Shown: positions 1 through 7,622 of the stretch, in pieces
Position numbering within the stretch: position 1 is the stretch's first letter
Layout of the letters: every line of letters starts with the position of its first letter
Assembly: GCF_034313965.1 (NCBI RefSeq)
Contig: NZ_JAVIWQ010000001.1
Span: 1-36,750, forward strand
Reading direction: 5' to 3'
From: Herbaspirillum sp. RTI4
GTDB taxonomy: Bacteria > Pseudomonadota > Gammaproteobacteria > Burkholderiales > Burkholderiaceae_D
Length of the DNA stretch: 36,750 nt
Program-made: the position numbers and the translations under genes
The notes under the pieces: generated by a model
The model's database searches: none
Seen by the model: only the letters and a program-made list of their open reading frames with translations
Told to the model about the DNA's origin: nothing

Positions 1-104
1 GTCTTGATGGCCTCGCGGAAAAGGTCTGCCTTGTCCATGGATGGATCGGCAACCTCAAGGGCTTTGTTGTACAGGTCGTCGTCGATGGTAACGGTGGTTC
101 TCAT
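1..104 (-). CDS. VapB-like antitoxin, N-terminal part (runs off left edge)
   Basis: Reading leftward from the ATG at 102-104 gives [16 protein letters not shown] followed by a segment with [12 protein letters not shown] before the window ends. This is the start of the VapB family that pairs with PIN-domain VapC toxins. Such antitoxins have a DNA-binding beta-strand/helix N-terminus and a toxin-wrapping C-terminus, and they autorepress the operon. Only about 34 of the usual 65-75 residues are visible. The end of a VapC-like protein lies on the same strand at the right edge of the window, so the two are probably one operon split by linearisation of a circular molecule. The family call is from sequence resemblance. 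Confidence 0.75.
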   Translation of the reverse strand, partial: MRTTVTIDDDLYNKALEVADPSMDKADLFREAIK

Positions 105-120
105 GGCTGCCCCTTGAATC

Positions 121-150
121 ACTAATGATGTAATTATGCATCTAATAGGA
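121..150 (-). promoter_or_regulatory. Probable vapBC promoter/operator dyad
   Basis: Just upstream of the vapB-like start lies an AT-rich imperfect palindrome, GATG-TAATTATG-CATC (127-142), inside the sequence TAATGATG...CATCTAATA. VapBC complexes usually autorepress by binding such inverted repeats over their own promoter. The dyad is visible; its role is inferred from the family. Confidence 0.4.
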
Positions 151-1805
151 CATCACGACAACCGGCTGGGCAGAGGAGAGTTTTTCCCTAATATCTGCGA
201 AAATTTCCCTCAAATGAGGCTATCCCGCTGGCAAATTTCTGTCTAATCTGGCGGGCCCGTTTGTACTATCAAAATGACAAAGCCACCCGAAGGTGGGCTG
301 TCACTCCAAAAGCACCTAGCTAAGCTAGACGGTTGAGGGGTTAATTGTGATTAAATTTTACGTAAAATATGCCTCTAATACAATATTGCCATCAGTAATC
401 CATTGTGAGTTTTTACAGAAAGTGGAAATGTTTAATATTGGTATTTTAGGTGTAGTACGCGCTCCGATCTGACAGTCACCCGCGCCCGTAGCACGCGCCC
501 AGCGGCCTTACCAGCCGTCGCGACGCTAGACCTCGCCATCAAAGTGGCGGACAAATAATGCCCGCATGCAACTGATAGTCATATCGCTCCAGAACCGACC
601 CGCTACGCGGGATCGGAAAACAGCAAAGACCCAGGGCGATCAACCATTCTCGCCCCAACATTTCACTCACAAATTTTCACGCAATTTAGAATTATGCCGC
701 AGCAATGCCAAGCATTTAGCAATGAAAATTGGCATCAGCTTCGCATCATATTTATTTTGTATTGCAATTAATTTACATCATTTTTTATCACCAAACACCG
801 ATACCTCGTCGCATTCTTGTCTGCCGAACGACCAAACAATCAAACAGGTTACCCGCGCAATTGCTACCGTCTTCCGCCACCTTTACACCGACGACGCACC
901 AGAAACATTACACATTCGAACTTTATCAGCCGCGAACTCATCGTACGGCTACGATAGGCTACCAAAAATATTAAATCAGGATCGCAAATTACTCGCATTG
1001 CACGTGCCACAGACTTGCCGCAAACTCGCTTACGATTTGCAGCAAAACAAGGATCAAGTACAAGGACAGGATGCCGGATATGTGCCTGTCGGCTCAATCC
1101 AGTATTTCGTCCGCTAGGTCGCCTCGCGCTCGTCGCAGACGACTCAGGGCTTCGCCCCGAGACCCGTTAATTAATCCTACACGTCAAGAACCCCTACACC
1201 CAACCAGCACCAAAAAACACGCAAGACCTGCCACAGCCACGCACATCGCAAAGCTAACAACGCCAATCCGCCAAATGCCTTGCCAAAGCACAACCAACAT
1301 GATGTAGTGCATTATCAAAAGAGCCACCACGAAACCACCATGAACATGGCAAAGCCAGAATTCTTCATGCCAGTACCCGACAACGAGTGCAAGGGCGCGC
1401 CATCCTCCTGCGCTTGAGGGCTCCTGACGACACCACAATCCGCAACTCAGCGAGTATTCGCTCGATTTAGGTTTTCGAATACATCAGCAGCTCTAGATTG
1501 CCTGGCAGAAGTAGACTATATGACCCCATCGTCCTGGTGCTCAGCGACATCGTTCGCGCCATCCGTGCATGGCGTGCAGAGTTAGCCAAGCATGGATACG
1601 TCCCGCCAGAGGCAATCTTAGAACCCGTAATTTTGAGAGCAGGCCCATTAATCTTGCGTATCACGAAGCAGACATCAAGGCCGCATGAGCGGGGCAGGGT
1701 AGCGCAGCTAGAAATTTTTTCTGCAAAACTCTCAAAAACAAGTAAGTAAATATGACGGCTATGCAGAAGCAATGTTGGTGCAACAAGCTGCTGTGGGGGC
1801 GGAGT
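151..1805. other. Stretch without a convincing gene
   Basis: No open frame here resembles a known family or has a good ribosome site. The longest plus-strand frame (566-1117) has unnatural composition. A minus-strand frame at 1184-1438 would encode a peptide with hydrophobic runs (FVVALLIMHYIMLVVLW and a second near its end), but it lacks an ATG and a placed Shine-Dalgarno. A plus-strand frame at 1498-1749 contains a plausible helical stretch (SDIVRAIRAWRAELAKHGY) without a recognised domain. From about 560 to 1400 the plus strand is rich in C and A and poor in G. A solo IS-end-like repeat sits at 451-482. The stretch probably holds decayed DNA. Confidence 0.4.
451..482 (+). repeat. Solo IS-end-like repeat, copy 1
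   Basis: TGTAGTA followed by a short variable spacer and the 20-mer tccgatctgacagtcacccg. The same arrangement in the same orientation occurs at 8114-8147, where it lies just downstream of an IS481-type transposase fragment and so is probably that element's terminus. Here no transposase follows, so this looks like an orphan end left after loss of the element. Confidence 0.5.
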
Positions 1806-1831
1806 TGGTAATCCCCCCAATAAAAAGTATC
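1806..1831 (+). repeat. IS3-family end-like remnant
   Basis: The sequence begins TGGTAATCCCCCC and ends TAAAAAGTATC. It resembles the terminus of the IS3 element at 8517 (TGACCTTCCCCCGTAAAAG, then TATC) with a few differences. It abuts the IS30 element directly. It is probably the end of a related IS3-family copy whose body was lost when the IS30 element inserted and the region rearranged. Confidence 0.4.
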
Positions 1832-3057
1832 GGCGGATTCAAGCGGTCACTGCAACGCGTTATTAAAAATTTCCGCCGGCGTTCTAAACCCGAGAGTTTT
1901 TCGTGGTCGGGCATTGAGCTCTGCTGCTATGTCATCTAATTCGTGTTGGGAATATTTGGCCAGTCCGCTTCCTTTTGGGAAATATTGCCTCAACAGACCA
2001 TTGGTATTTTCATTAGTGCCACGTTGCCATGGACTACGAGGATCGCAAAAATAAACTTCCATATCTGTTGCGATAGTAAATTGTTTATGTGCTGAAAGCT
2101 CTTGTCCGCGATCCCAAGTTAAACTTTTGCAGATCTGATAGGGAAGTTTTTTCATCTGCTCCGTCAGTGAGTGCACCACACTTGGTGCTGTGCGGCCTTC
2201 ACACTTACACAAGACGGTAAATCTAGACTGACGCTCAACTACGGTGGCTATGGCGCTGTTATTGGCACCGATAATCAGATCGCCCTCCCAGTGCCCAGGG
2301 ATTGCTCGGTCTTCGATTTCAACGGGACGATCTCTGATCGAGATAGCATCCAAAATTTGCCCTCTACTACCGGCCTTATGATTTTTGGCATGGCGAAACA
2401 TCCGTTTCGTTCTTAAATGTTTTTTCAGCTCTTCCCGAAATAAGGCCCGTGTCTGAATAAACAAAGATTTGTATATCGTTTCATGGGACACATACATCTC
2501 CTTGCTCGTGTCGGTCTGCCTGGTCTTTAGCCATCCAGCGATTTGCTCTGGAGACCAGTTTGAGGCGAGCCTTTCCTCTACAAGACATCTTAGGGCGGGA
2601 CGTTCTGCCAGTAAGAATGATTTTGGTCGCTTCGCTCGTTTAAGAAAAGCTTGTTCAGCAATACTGGCACGATATTTAACGACGCCACCGTTCCGGGATA
2701 TTTCCCTGGAAATTGTCGATGGTGAACGATTAAGTTCTCTGGCAATACTGCGAATACTGCACTCTTTGGCTAGTGCCCTAGAAATGTCTTCGCGCTCTTC
2801 AAGAGTAAGGTAAGTCGCTCGACGCTGCCTCTTTCGTGGCGTGATGCCACCGTGATAGAGCAGGTAGGAGTATATGGTTGCCGCTGGCTTCTCAATGTCC
2901 CTGGCTATTTCGCTCATCGGATATCCTTGTTGCCACATTCGCCAGATGATGGCTTTGCGATCATCGGTCATTGCTCCGTAAATACTTGGCATCGCACACC
3001 TCATCGATTTTAATTTATGATGAAAATCAGGTGTTGCAGTGACCGCTTGAATCCGCC
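1832..3057 (-). mobile_element. Complete IS30-family insertion sequence, inserted in an IS3 element
   Basis: Bounded by perfect 25-bp inverted repeats at 1832-1856 and 3033-3057; the outer end begins GGCGGATTCAAGCGG. It holds a single intact IS30-type transposase gene whose stop codon lies inside the left repeat. The right end interrupts orfB of an IS3 element immediately after the codons for YREE. On the left the flank is not the rest of that IS3 element but a different IS-end-like sequence, so the insertion was accompanied or followed by deletion. No clear target duplication is visible. Confidence 0.85.
1847..2992 (-). CDS. IS30-family transposase
   Basis: DDE transposase of 381 residues, the usual length for IS30 proteins. 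An N-terminal helix-turn-helix region is followed by a second one (EEREDISRALAKECSIRSIA). The catalytic core shows the three acidic residues in context: Asp in GHWEGDLIIG, Asp in LTWDRGQEL and Glu in RGTNENTNGLLRQYFPKG. I chose the ATG at 2992 (MPSIYGAM) because GAGGTG lies just upstream. The open frame continues upstream through the inverted repeat into IS3 orfB codons as far as 3298, giving an accidental 483-residue fusion frame; the fused part is IS3-derived. The gene appears intact and could be active. Confidence 0.9.
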   Translation of the reverse strand: MPSIYGAMTDDRKAIIWRMWQQGYPMSEIARDIEKPAATIYSYLLYHGGITPRKRQRRATYLTLEEREDISRALAKECSIRSIARELNRSPSTISREISRNGGVVKYRASIAEQAFLKRAKRPKSFLLAERPALRCLVEERLASNWSPEQIAGWLKTRQTDTSKEMYVSHETIYKSLFIQTRALFREELKKHLRTKRMFRHAKNHKAGSRGQILDAISIRDRPVEIEDRAIPGHWEGDLIIGANNSAIATVVERQSRFTVLCKCEGRTAPSVVHSLTEQMKKLPYQICKSLTWDRGQELSAHKQFTIATDMEVYFCDPRSPWQRGTNENTNGLLRQYFPKGSGLAKYSQHELDDIAAELNARPRKTLGFRTPAEIFNNALQ

Positions 3058-3298
3058 CTTCTTCACGATAGAGACGCTCAGTACGCTTATGGTTGATGAC
3101 TAGACCTTCCCGGCGCAACATAACGTGCAAACGCGGCGATCCAAAGCGCGGGCGCTCTTGCGCCAATTCCCGTATCCTCTGACGAACAGGCGCATCGTCC
3201 TCAACAGGTATCGGTCGTCGATAGGTGCGCCGGTTCAGACCAATTAAGCTGCAGGCCCGCCGCTCAGAGAAGTCGTATTGCGCGATGACTTGCTGCAC
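3058..3298 (-). pseudogene. IS3 transposase OrfB, 5' fragment
   Basis: It encodes the N-terminal 80 residues of an IS3-type OrfB (QQVIAQYDFSERRACSLIGL onward), including the HTH_21-like region, but none of the DDE catalytic core. It is truncated by the IS30 element at 3057. In the intact copy OrfB is reached by a -1 frameshift; the same slippery A7G run is present here at 3328-3335 (minus strand). Confidence 0.85.
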
Positions 3299-3324
3299 GA
3301 TTTCTTTGCGCTGCGCGGGCAGCG

Positions 3325-3588
3325 CTACTTTTTTTGCAGGACGTCTTTCAATACGAGGATATCCAGCGCTTGCTCTGCAACCAGGCGTTTGAGCTTCTGA
3401 TTCTCTTCTTCCAAAGCCTTTAAACGCCGGGCCTCCGAGACTTCCATGCCACCAAACTTGCTACGCCAGTTGTAAAACGTGACGTCTGATATGCCGTGCT
3501 TACGGCATAAATCTGCCACCTTCATTCCGGCGTCGGCTTCCTTCAAGACGCCAATGATCTGTTCTTCCGTAAATCTCGATTTCTTCAT
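3325..3588 (-). CDS. IS3-family transposase OrfA (copy 1)
   Basis: An 87-residue HTH protein starting MKKSRFTEEQIIGVLKEAD, with the helix-turn-helix (VADLCRKHGISDVTFYNWRS) and a C-terminal leucine-zipper-like coiled coil (LKALEEENQKLKRLVAEQA). It recognises the IS ends and regulates transposition in this family. It is identical to the OrfA at 8580-8843. With its orfB truncated it cannot form a functional OrfAB but could act as an inhibitor or serve the other copy. Confidence 0.9.
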   Translation of the reverse strand: MKKSRFTEEQIIGVLKEADAGMKVADLCRKHGISDVTFYNWRSKFGGMEVSEARRLKALEEENQKLKRLVAEQALDILVLKDVLQKK

Positions 3589-3743
3589 GACTAGCTCTCC
3601 ATCAGCACAGTCACTAACTTTACATTGGGATACTTTTACGGGGGAAGGTCACACACCCAGGCAGTCTAAACATATCTACATTCTTCGCGGGTGCAAATGC
3701 TACTAATTGCATTGTAAAAGTACAAATACCGGCTATGTACATG

Positions 3744-3759
3744 AGTCTTAATTAGGACT
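3744..3759 (+). promoter_or_regulatory. Operator-like dyad before the Phd/ParE-type TA pair
   Basis: AGTCTTAATTAGGACT is a near-perfect palindrome lying 39 bases upstream of the antitoxin ATG, in AT-rich promoter-like sequence. Phd/YefM antitoxins bind such short palindromes to autorepress. The palindrome is seen; binding is inferred. The antitoxin also has a good AGAGG ribosome site. Confidence 0.45.
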
Positions 3760-3797
3760 AAAATTGGTCTCCACTCATTTGCAATAGAGGTCTGATC

Positions 3798-4067
3798 ATG
3801 AAATTCTCAACTCAAGTAAAGCCTATCAGCTACCTCAAAAGTCACGCGGCTGAAATTATCAAAGACATCTCGGAAAATCGTGAACCTATGCTGATTACGC
3901 AAAATGGTGAGGCCAAGCTGGTTGTCATGGACGTGAAGAGCTTTGAAGAACAAGAAGAAACGCTCGCACTACTCAAAATTCTGGCACTCGGTAATCGTGA
4001 AATTGAGCAAGGTAAATTTCGTGATGCTGAGGATGTGTTTGCTGACCTGGACAAGGCTGATCACTGA
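3798..4067 (+). CDS. Type II antitoxin, Phd/YefM family
   Basis: An 89-residue protein. The N-terminal part (STQVKPISYLKSHAAEIIKD, then PMLITQNGEAKLVVMD) matches the Phd/YefM DNA-binding fold with its characteristic NGEAKLVV strand. The acidic C-terminus (REIEQGKFRDAEDVFADL) is the usual toxin-neutralising tail. It is followed by the toxin with a one-base overlap (TGATG), so the two are translationally coupled. It should neutralise the ParE/RelE toxin and repress the operon through the upstream palindrome. The gene is complete, with AGAGG upstream of the start. Confidence 0.88.
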   Translation: MKFSTQVKPISYLKSHAAEIIKDISENREPMLITQNGEAKLVVMDVKSFEEQEETLALLKILALGNREIEQGKFRDAEDVFADLDKADH

Positions 4068-4396
4068 TGAGCTTGAGAGTCGTCATACTCGATTCAGCAG
4101 AGCAAGATCTGAAAGAGCTCAGATCCTACATACTTAAAACCTTTTCCGCTGACACTTGGAGCACTACTTACGCCAAGATAAAAGAAGCAATTCGCAATCT
4201 GCAAAATTTTCCGCAGGCTGGTGGCATTCCAGTAGAAATTGAAAAACTTAACCTCACGCAATACAGGCAAGTTTTATCTGGAATGAATCGGATCATTTAT
4301 GAAGTGCGGCAGGATGTTATTTACATCCATATTGTTGTTGACGCTAGACGCGATATGAATTCGTTACTTACTCGTAGATTATTACGGGCAATATAA
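4067..4396 (+). CDS. Type II toxin, RelE/ParE family
   Basis: A 109-residue ParE/RelE-fold toxin. SLRVVILDSAEQDLKELRSY is the typical first strand and helix. The middle carries NFPQAGGIPVEIEKLNLTQYRQVLSGMNR (read here as segments), and the end has IYEVRQDVIYIHIVVDARRD, the family's last strands with the HIVVDARRD motif. Family members either cleave mRNA at the ribosome (RelE) or poison gyrase (ParE); the sequence does not settle which. It starts inside the antitoxin stop codon. The pair lies between IS remnants and probably stabilises the plasmid. Confidence 0.88.
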   Translation: MSLRVVILDSAEQDLKELRSYILKTFSADTWSTTYAKIKEAIRNLQNFPQAGGIPVEIEKLNLTQYRQVLSGMNRIIYEVRQDVIYIHIVVDARRDMNSLLTRRLLRAI

Positions 4397-4499
4397 TATG
4401 ATTAAAATAAAAATTCGAATTCAAGGATTTCCTGTGAGCTTACACAAATGAATATTTTACAGTAGAAGAAAAAGTTAAGACTCTTGTTGGAAATAATGA

Positions 4500-4693
4500 T
4501 CAGGCAGAATTTTTCTTCAATGATGAAGAACCGATTTCTTCATGCTTGCTCTCAATTAGCACAGGCACTAACTTTACATAAGATAAATTATAGGTAACTT
4601 TACTGCCTGCCCCAAATAGTAATGTTCGCCTTACCTCATTAAGCGCATTGTGAATTTGATCTAATACGACTACACCGCATTTTTCTTGTTCAG
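4500..4693 (-). pseudogene. Unrecognised C-terminal gene fragment
   Basis: The minus strand from the IS3 remnant boundary leftward encodes about 63 residues (SEQEKCGVVVLDQIHNALNE, then VRRTLLFGAGSKVTYNLSYV, ending in KKNSA and stop) of natural-looking composition. It looks like the end of a gene cut by an IS insertion at about 4694. An overlapping plus-strand alternative with a frameshift exists (MIKIKIRIQGFPVS, then AYTNEYFTVEEKVKTLVGNN), and I cannot tell which strand was coding. No family is recognised. Confidence 0.25.
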
Positions 4694-4926
4694 ATACATC
4701 GAAAGCTTTAATGGTCGATTCCGGGACGAATGCCTGAACGATCACTGGTTCTCGACATTGCATGAGGCGCGGTACCGAATTGAGGCCTGGCGACGTGATG
4801 ACAATTCGGTGCGGCCCCACAGCGTACAGAACTACGCTACACCCAATGCGTTTGCTGCCAAACAGTTTTTAAACTCGGATTCTACTGCGCGCTGTAGCTA
4901 ATTTTTTTTGGGTGGGGGGCAGGTCA
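4694..4926 (+). pseudogene. IS3-family transposase remnant with right terminus
   Basis: The segment starts in YIESFNGRFRDECLNDHWFS, the conserved catalytic-Glu region of IS3 OrfB, and continues to the C-terminus (NYATPNAFAAKQF, stop at 4899-4901). It is followed by an IS terminus ending GGGGGGCAGGTCA at 4926. The upstream part of the transposase is missing. It resembles, but is not identical to, the IS3-type elements at 8517 and 10455, so it is a third lineage. Confidence 0.8.
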
Positions 4927-4957
4927 GTAAAAATCTAATCATTGAACTGCACTAAAG

Positions 4958-4970
4958 CACGGAATCCGTG
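4958..4970 (+). promoter_or_regulatory. Palindrome upstream of the HTH gene
   Basis: CACGGAATCCGTG is a perfect 6-bp-arm palindrome about 46 bases upstream of the HTH start, immediately before a TACTAT sequence that could be a -10 box. It is a plausible operator for the adjacent HTH protein; this is inference only. Confidence 0.35.
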
Positions 4971-5015
4971 TACTATACGACTAACGAAATAGAGTCCAGT
5001 TGTCTAAAGGAAGTT

Positions 5016-5237
5016 ATGCGAAAAAGAAGCCCGAGTCCGGAGGAAATCAAAGCGGAGCGCCACGCAACTGGTTTGTCCCAAACCGCCGCCGCCAATTTGA
5101 TTTACTCAACTTTGCGAACTTGGCAGGATTGGGAGGCTGGTGCGGCACACATGCACCCCGGGCTTTGGGAGTTGTTTCTTCTAAAAAAAACCGGAAGCCG
5201 TCAAACCGCGCAAGACACTGGAGCTGTAGAGATGTAG
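5016..5237 (+). CDS. Small helix-turn-helix (XRE-like) regulator
   Basis: A 73-residue protein beginning MRKRSPSPEEIKAERHATGL. The segment EEIKAERHATGLSQTAAANL followed by LRTWQDWEAG is a lambda-repressor-type HTH in which the recognition helix ends in WQDWEAG, a pattern common in short plasmid and phage regulators. I chose ATG 5016 over an upstream in-frame ATG because AAAGGAAG lies just before it. It precedes the AAA ATPase gene by 67 bases on the same strand and has a palindrome upstream, so autoregulation and control of the ATPase gene are plausible. Confidence 0.65.
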   Translation: MRKRSPSPEEIKAERHATGLSQTAAANLIYSTLRTWQDWEAGAAHMHPGLWELFLLKKTGSRQTAQDTGAVEM

Positions 5238-5304
5238 AAAGCAGGCATGGTCGAGGCTGTAACCTCGCCCTTGCCCTGGCCACAATAATTCATCAGGAGC
5301 CACC

Positions 5305-6915
5305 ATGGTTAACCAAGATTCTACCGCACCAGGATACATCCTCTATTTTAGTGAGCGCCATCAGCGCTTGCTGCTGCCGACCGCCATCGCCGCCGCGCTG
5401 GCCGGCGAAGCTAATCTCGCGATGGCGGCGAAAGTGGCCGCAGATAAAGAAGAAAAGGCCGCTGCCAACGTCGAAAAATCCGGCTTCGGCATGGCGAAGC
5501 TGATTCCACAGCACGAGAATATTTTAGTCCTGCGCCAGATCGATTTTGGCCTCGACAGCATTCGCACCGACACGCGACACGACCTATCGGACGCCATGAC
5601 GCTGGCGACCCGTCTGCTCGCACGATCAACAGTCGCGCTCGATGCTGCATCAGCAAGGCTGTCGTATGACCTACTTGTGGCTATATCGATGACCATTGCT
5701 TACGAGCGCGGGCGCGGCAACCTGGTCGATGTCTTAGATTTTCTCCGCGACCCGGAGTGGGATAGCAACCAGCAGATGTTTTGGTCCTTTTATCAACCTC
5801 AACCGGCCTTTGAGCAAGCCGACGCAGCCCATTGGATGGGTGTGTTCCGCAGAAAAATCAGGAAATTAAAGGCTAGTCAGACGGATAAGATGGCCATTGA
5901 CTGCTACAAACATTGGACAAGCGCCGGCTATCCGGCGAAAGGACGCAAGCCCCCAAAAGCACTGCCTACAACTCAAGTGTTTGCCCCGGATGATCTTGCA
6001 CGTGCCACCGTGCAGCTCGGAGAGCAGAAGGACGATCGGCGCGATGCCGGCGCACGCACTTTGCAGAACGCTCACGCGAGCAGCGGCAACCGCACATTGC
6101 CCGACGCCAAAGCGGCACACGCCCGGCTTGAGTCGGCGAAGTCGCGCTTCGAAAATCTGGTCGAGCCAATCGAGCGGCTGCAAACTGATCTGGTCCTTGC
6201 CGGCGCGATGCAGCCAAGCGATTTCCGTATCACGCCACTCCTATTGCTCGGCGCCCCTGGCATTGGCAAAACTTTTCTCGCAACGCAGCTCGCCGAAGCG
6301 CTTGGCGTATCGACGGAAAAAATTAGCGCTGGCGGTGCGCAGGGTGCATTCCAGTTAGTCGGCTCCCACACCTCGTGGACTGGTTCGCGCCCAGGCATGA
6401 TTTTCTCGTTGCTTGCCAACGGTGATTCCGCTGCGCCGGTCGTGGTCATCGATGAGGTGGACAAAATCCGTGACGCGCAGTATCCGGTATTGCCGGCGCT
6501 GCTGGACTTGCTCGATCCCGCCACCAGCAAGAAGTTTCACGATGAGTTTTTTGAACTGCGGTTCGACGCCAGCCGAATCGTCTTCGTCTTGACGGCAAAC
6601 AGCATCGAGCACGTTCCCCCAGCGCTACTGTCGCGGGTCGAAGTGTTCAACGTGCCGGCGCCGGGGCCGGCGCAACGGTTGCGCATCATCCAGGAGACAG
6701 CCGCAGGACTGCGCATCAAGACAAAGCGGGAAATCACGCTAGACGAAGGCACAGCAATGATGTTGTCGGAGCGTGTCGATATCGACCTCAGACGAGTCGC
6801 CAGGCTGGTCAATCAAGCGTTCGCGCAGGCCATGCAGGCGGGCAGCAACGTGGCACGCATTGCCAGCTTTGCCGCGCTGAAGCTCACCGGGAAACGGTCT
6901 GCCGTTTTCCACTAA
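5305..6915 (+). CDS. AAA+ ATPase (Lon/ClpX-like core) with a T4CP-like N-terminal segment
   Basis: A 536-residue protein. The C-terminal half is a clear AAA+ module: Walker A GAPGIGKT (about 316-323), Walker B VVVIDEVDK (about 379-387), sensor-1 region LTANS (about 429-433) and arginine-finger region LLSRVEVF (about 441-448), most like Lon and ClpX ATPase cores, but with no protease domain. Residues about 65-165 (IRTDTRHDLSDAMTLATRLL, later YERGRGNLVDVLDFLRDPEW) resemble the segment following Walker A of VirD4/TraG coupling proteins, without that family's own Walker motifs. The protein may therefore be a chimera. The start has AGGAG at a good distance. Possible roles are remodelling or unfolding of a partner; no substrate can be named. 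Confidence 0.7.
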   Translation: MVNQDSTAPGYILYFSERHQRLLLPTAIAAALAGEANLAMAAKVAADKEEKAAANVEKSGFGMAKLIPQHENILVLRQIDFGLDSIRTDTRHDLSDAMTLATRLLARSTVALDAASARLSYDLLVAISMTIAYERGRGNLVDVLDFLRDPEWDSNQQMFWSFYQPQPAFEQADAAHWMGVFRRKIRKLKASQTDKMAIDCYKHWTSAGYPAKGRKPPKALPTTQVFAPDDLARATVQLGEQKDDRRDAGARTLQNAHASSGNRTLPDAKAAHARLESAKSRFENLVEPIERLQTDLVLAGAMQPSDFRITPLLLLGAPGIGKTFLATQLAEALGVSTEKISAGGAQGAFQLVGSHTSWTGSRPGMIFSLLANGDSAAPVVVIDEVDKIRDAQYPVLPALLDLLDPATSKKFHDEFFELRFDASRIVFVLTANSIEHVPPALLSRVEVFNVPAPGPAQRLRIIQETAAGLRIKTKREITLDEGTAMMLSERVDIDLRRVARLVNQAFAQAMQAGSNVARIASFAALKLTGKRSAVFH

Positions 6916-6986
6916 CCAGATGCGTACCAGGTCCAGCGACTTGCCGGTCTCTAACTATCAGGGCAGCTACCGATGGCGGGCGTTAT

Positions 6987-7289
6987 CTAAAAGTAGATTG
7001 ATTTCTGCAAGTGATTGCAACGCCTGCAAATTACCACACGAAGCCTGCGATTTGCTATACATCGACGTAAGGCATCTGTATCGGTTGCAAACTGATCCCG
7101 ATGCATCCCAGCCGCCTTCAGCGCCCCTTCCAGAGTACTTGTGCTTGTCTGGTGCCACTTTGTAAAGTTTGCAGCCAGACTTCCAGTGTTTGGCCCCTTG
7201 AATGTCGAGGCAAAACTCTGGACAATTGCAGCATGTCTGCTGCCAATGGCATTGGTAGCAGACATGATCGACTCGACCCCATTAATCAA
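6987..7289 (-). CDS. Hypothetical ~100-residue protein (uncertain)
   Basis: The minus-strand frame could start at TTG 7289 with GGAG eight bases upstream. The first ~70 residues look natural and helical (MSATNAIGSRHAAIVQSFAS, FKGPNTGSLAANFTKWHQTS, LEGALKAAGMHRDQFATDTD), two helices around a short Gly/Pro loop and about the size of WXG100 proteins. The last ~25 residues (RRCIANRRLRVVICRRCNHL) look unnatural, suggesting a frameshift. No family is established. It converges on the AAA gene. Confidence 0.3.
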   Translation of the reverse strand: MINGVESIMSATNAIGSRHAAIVQSFASTFKGPNTGSLAANFTKWHQTSTSTLEGALKAAGMHRDQFATDTDALRRCIANRRLRVVICRRCNHLQKSIYF

Positions 7290-7346
7290 GGAAAAATCTC
7301 CACGTAAATAAGCCACTCATGTACGGTTTATTTTTGCGCACATTGG

Positions 7347-7375
7347 TTGCAAAAGGTTGCAATACGACATATAAT
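7347..7375 (+). promoter_or_regulatory. Sigma-70-like promoter with overlapping operator repeats
   Basis: A -35 box TTGCAA (7347-7352), a 17-bp spacer and a consensus -10 TATAAT (7370-7375) lie 25 bases before the ParD-like antitoxin. A second, self-complementary TTGCAA (7357-7362) sits in the spacer, and both are part of direct GGTTGCAA repeats ten bases apart, a likely autorepression site for the antitoxin complex. Confidence 0.6.
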
Positions 7376-7400
7376 AAAACCTAAACACTAAGGAGTTTAT

Positions 7401-7622
7401 ATGGCAACCGCGATGAAATTATCGGATGAATTGGTGGACATGGCAAAGCCGCATGCTATTGCTGAGCATCGTTCTATCCCTAAGCAAATTGAATATTGGG
7501 CGCGTCTTGGTAAGGCTGTTGAGGATAATCCTGAACTACCAATTCAGTTCATCAAGAATACATTGCTGGCCGTTGCCGAGGCCGATACCGGACAACTTTC
7601 TGAATATCGCGTTGGTGCGTGA
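7401..7622 (+). CDS. ParD-like type II antitoxin
   Basis: A 73-residue protein: MKLSDELVDMAKPHAIAEHR, then SIPKQIEYWARLGKAVEDNP. This is the ParD-like antitoxin family with ribbon-helix-helix N-terminus (KLSDELV) and the conserved HRSIxxQIEYWARLG helix. It should bind DNA as a dimer and neutralise the downstream ParE/RelE-type toxin. AAGGAG precedes the start. The stop codon overlaps the toxin start (TGATG), indicating coupling. A strong promoter with repeat operators lies upstream. Confidence 0.85.
   Translation: MATAMKLSDELVDMAKPHAIAEHRSIPKQIEYWARLGKAVEDNPELPIQFIKNTLLAVAEADTGQLSEYRVGA

Larger units (their letters stand above)
3058..3651 (-). mobile_element. Truncated IS3-family element (copy 1)
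   Basis: The left terminus, read on the minus strand, begins TGACCTTCCCCCG at 3651. orfA and the first 80 codons of orfB follow, then the IS30 element cuts the sequence at 3058. The encoded OrfA and OrfB N-terminus are identical to those of the complete copy at 8517-9714, which lies in the opposite orientation. The distal two thirds of orfB and the right terminus are missing. This pair forms a ~594-bp inverted repeat flanking 3652-8516. Confidence 0.85.

Noticed and set aside
566..1117. 183-residue plus-strand frame
   Set aside because: Unnatural composition, no domain and no ribosome site; the plus strand is simply C/A-rich here.
1847..3298. A single 483-residue transposase
   Set aside because: The first 80 residues are IS3 OrfB and the rest is a full IS30 transposase; the junction is exactly the IS30 inverted repeat.
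4500..4820. 106-residue minus-strand frame as one gene
   Set aside because: Its first 40 residues are antisense to the IS3 remnant; only the part below 4693 may be real.
5305..6915. Lon protease
   Set aside because: The ATPase core is Lon-like but there is no Ser-Lys protease domain; the protein ends soon after the AAA+ lid.
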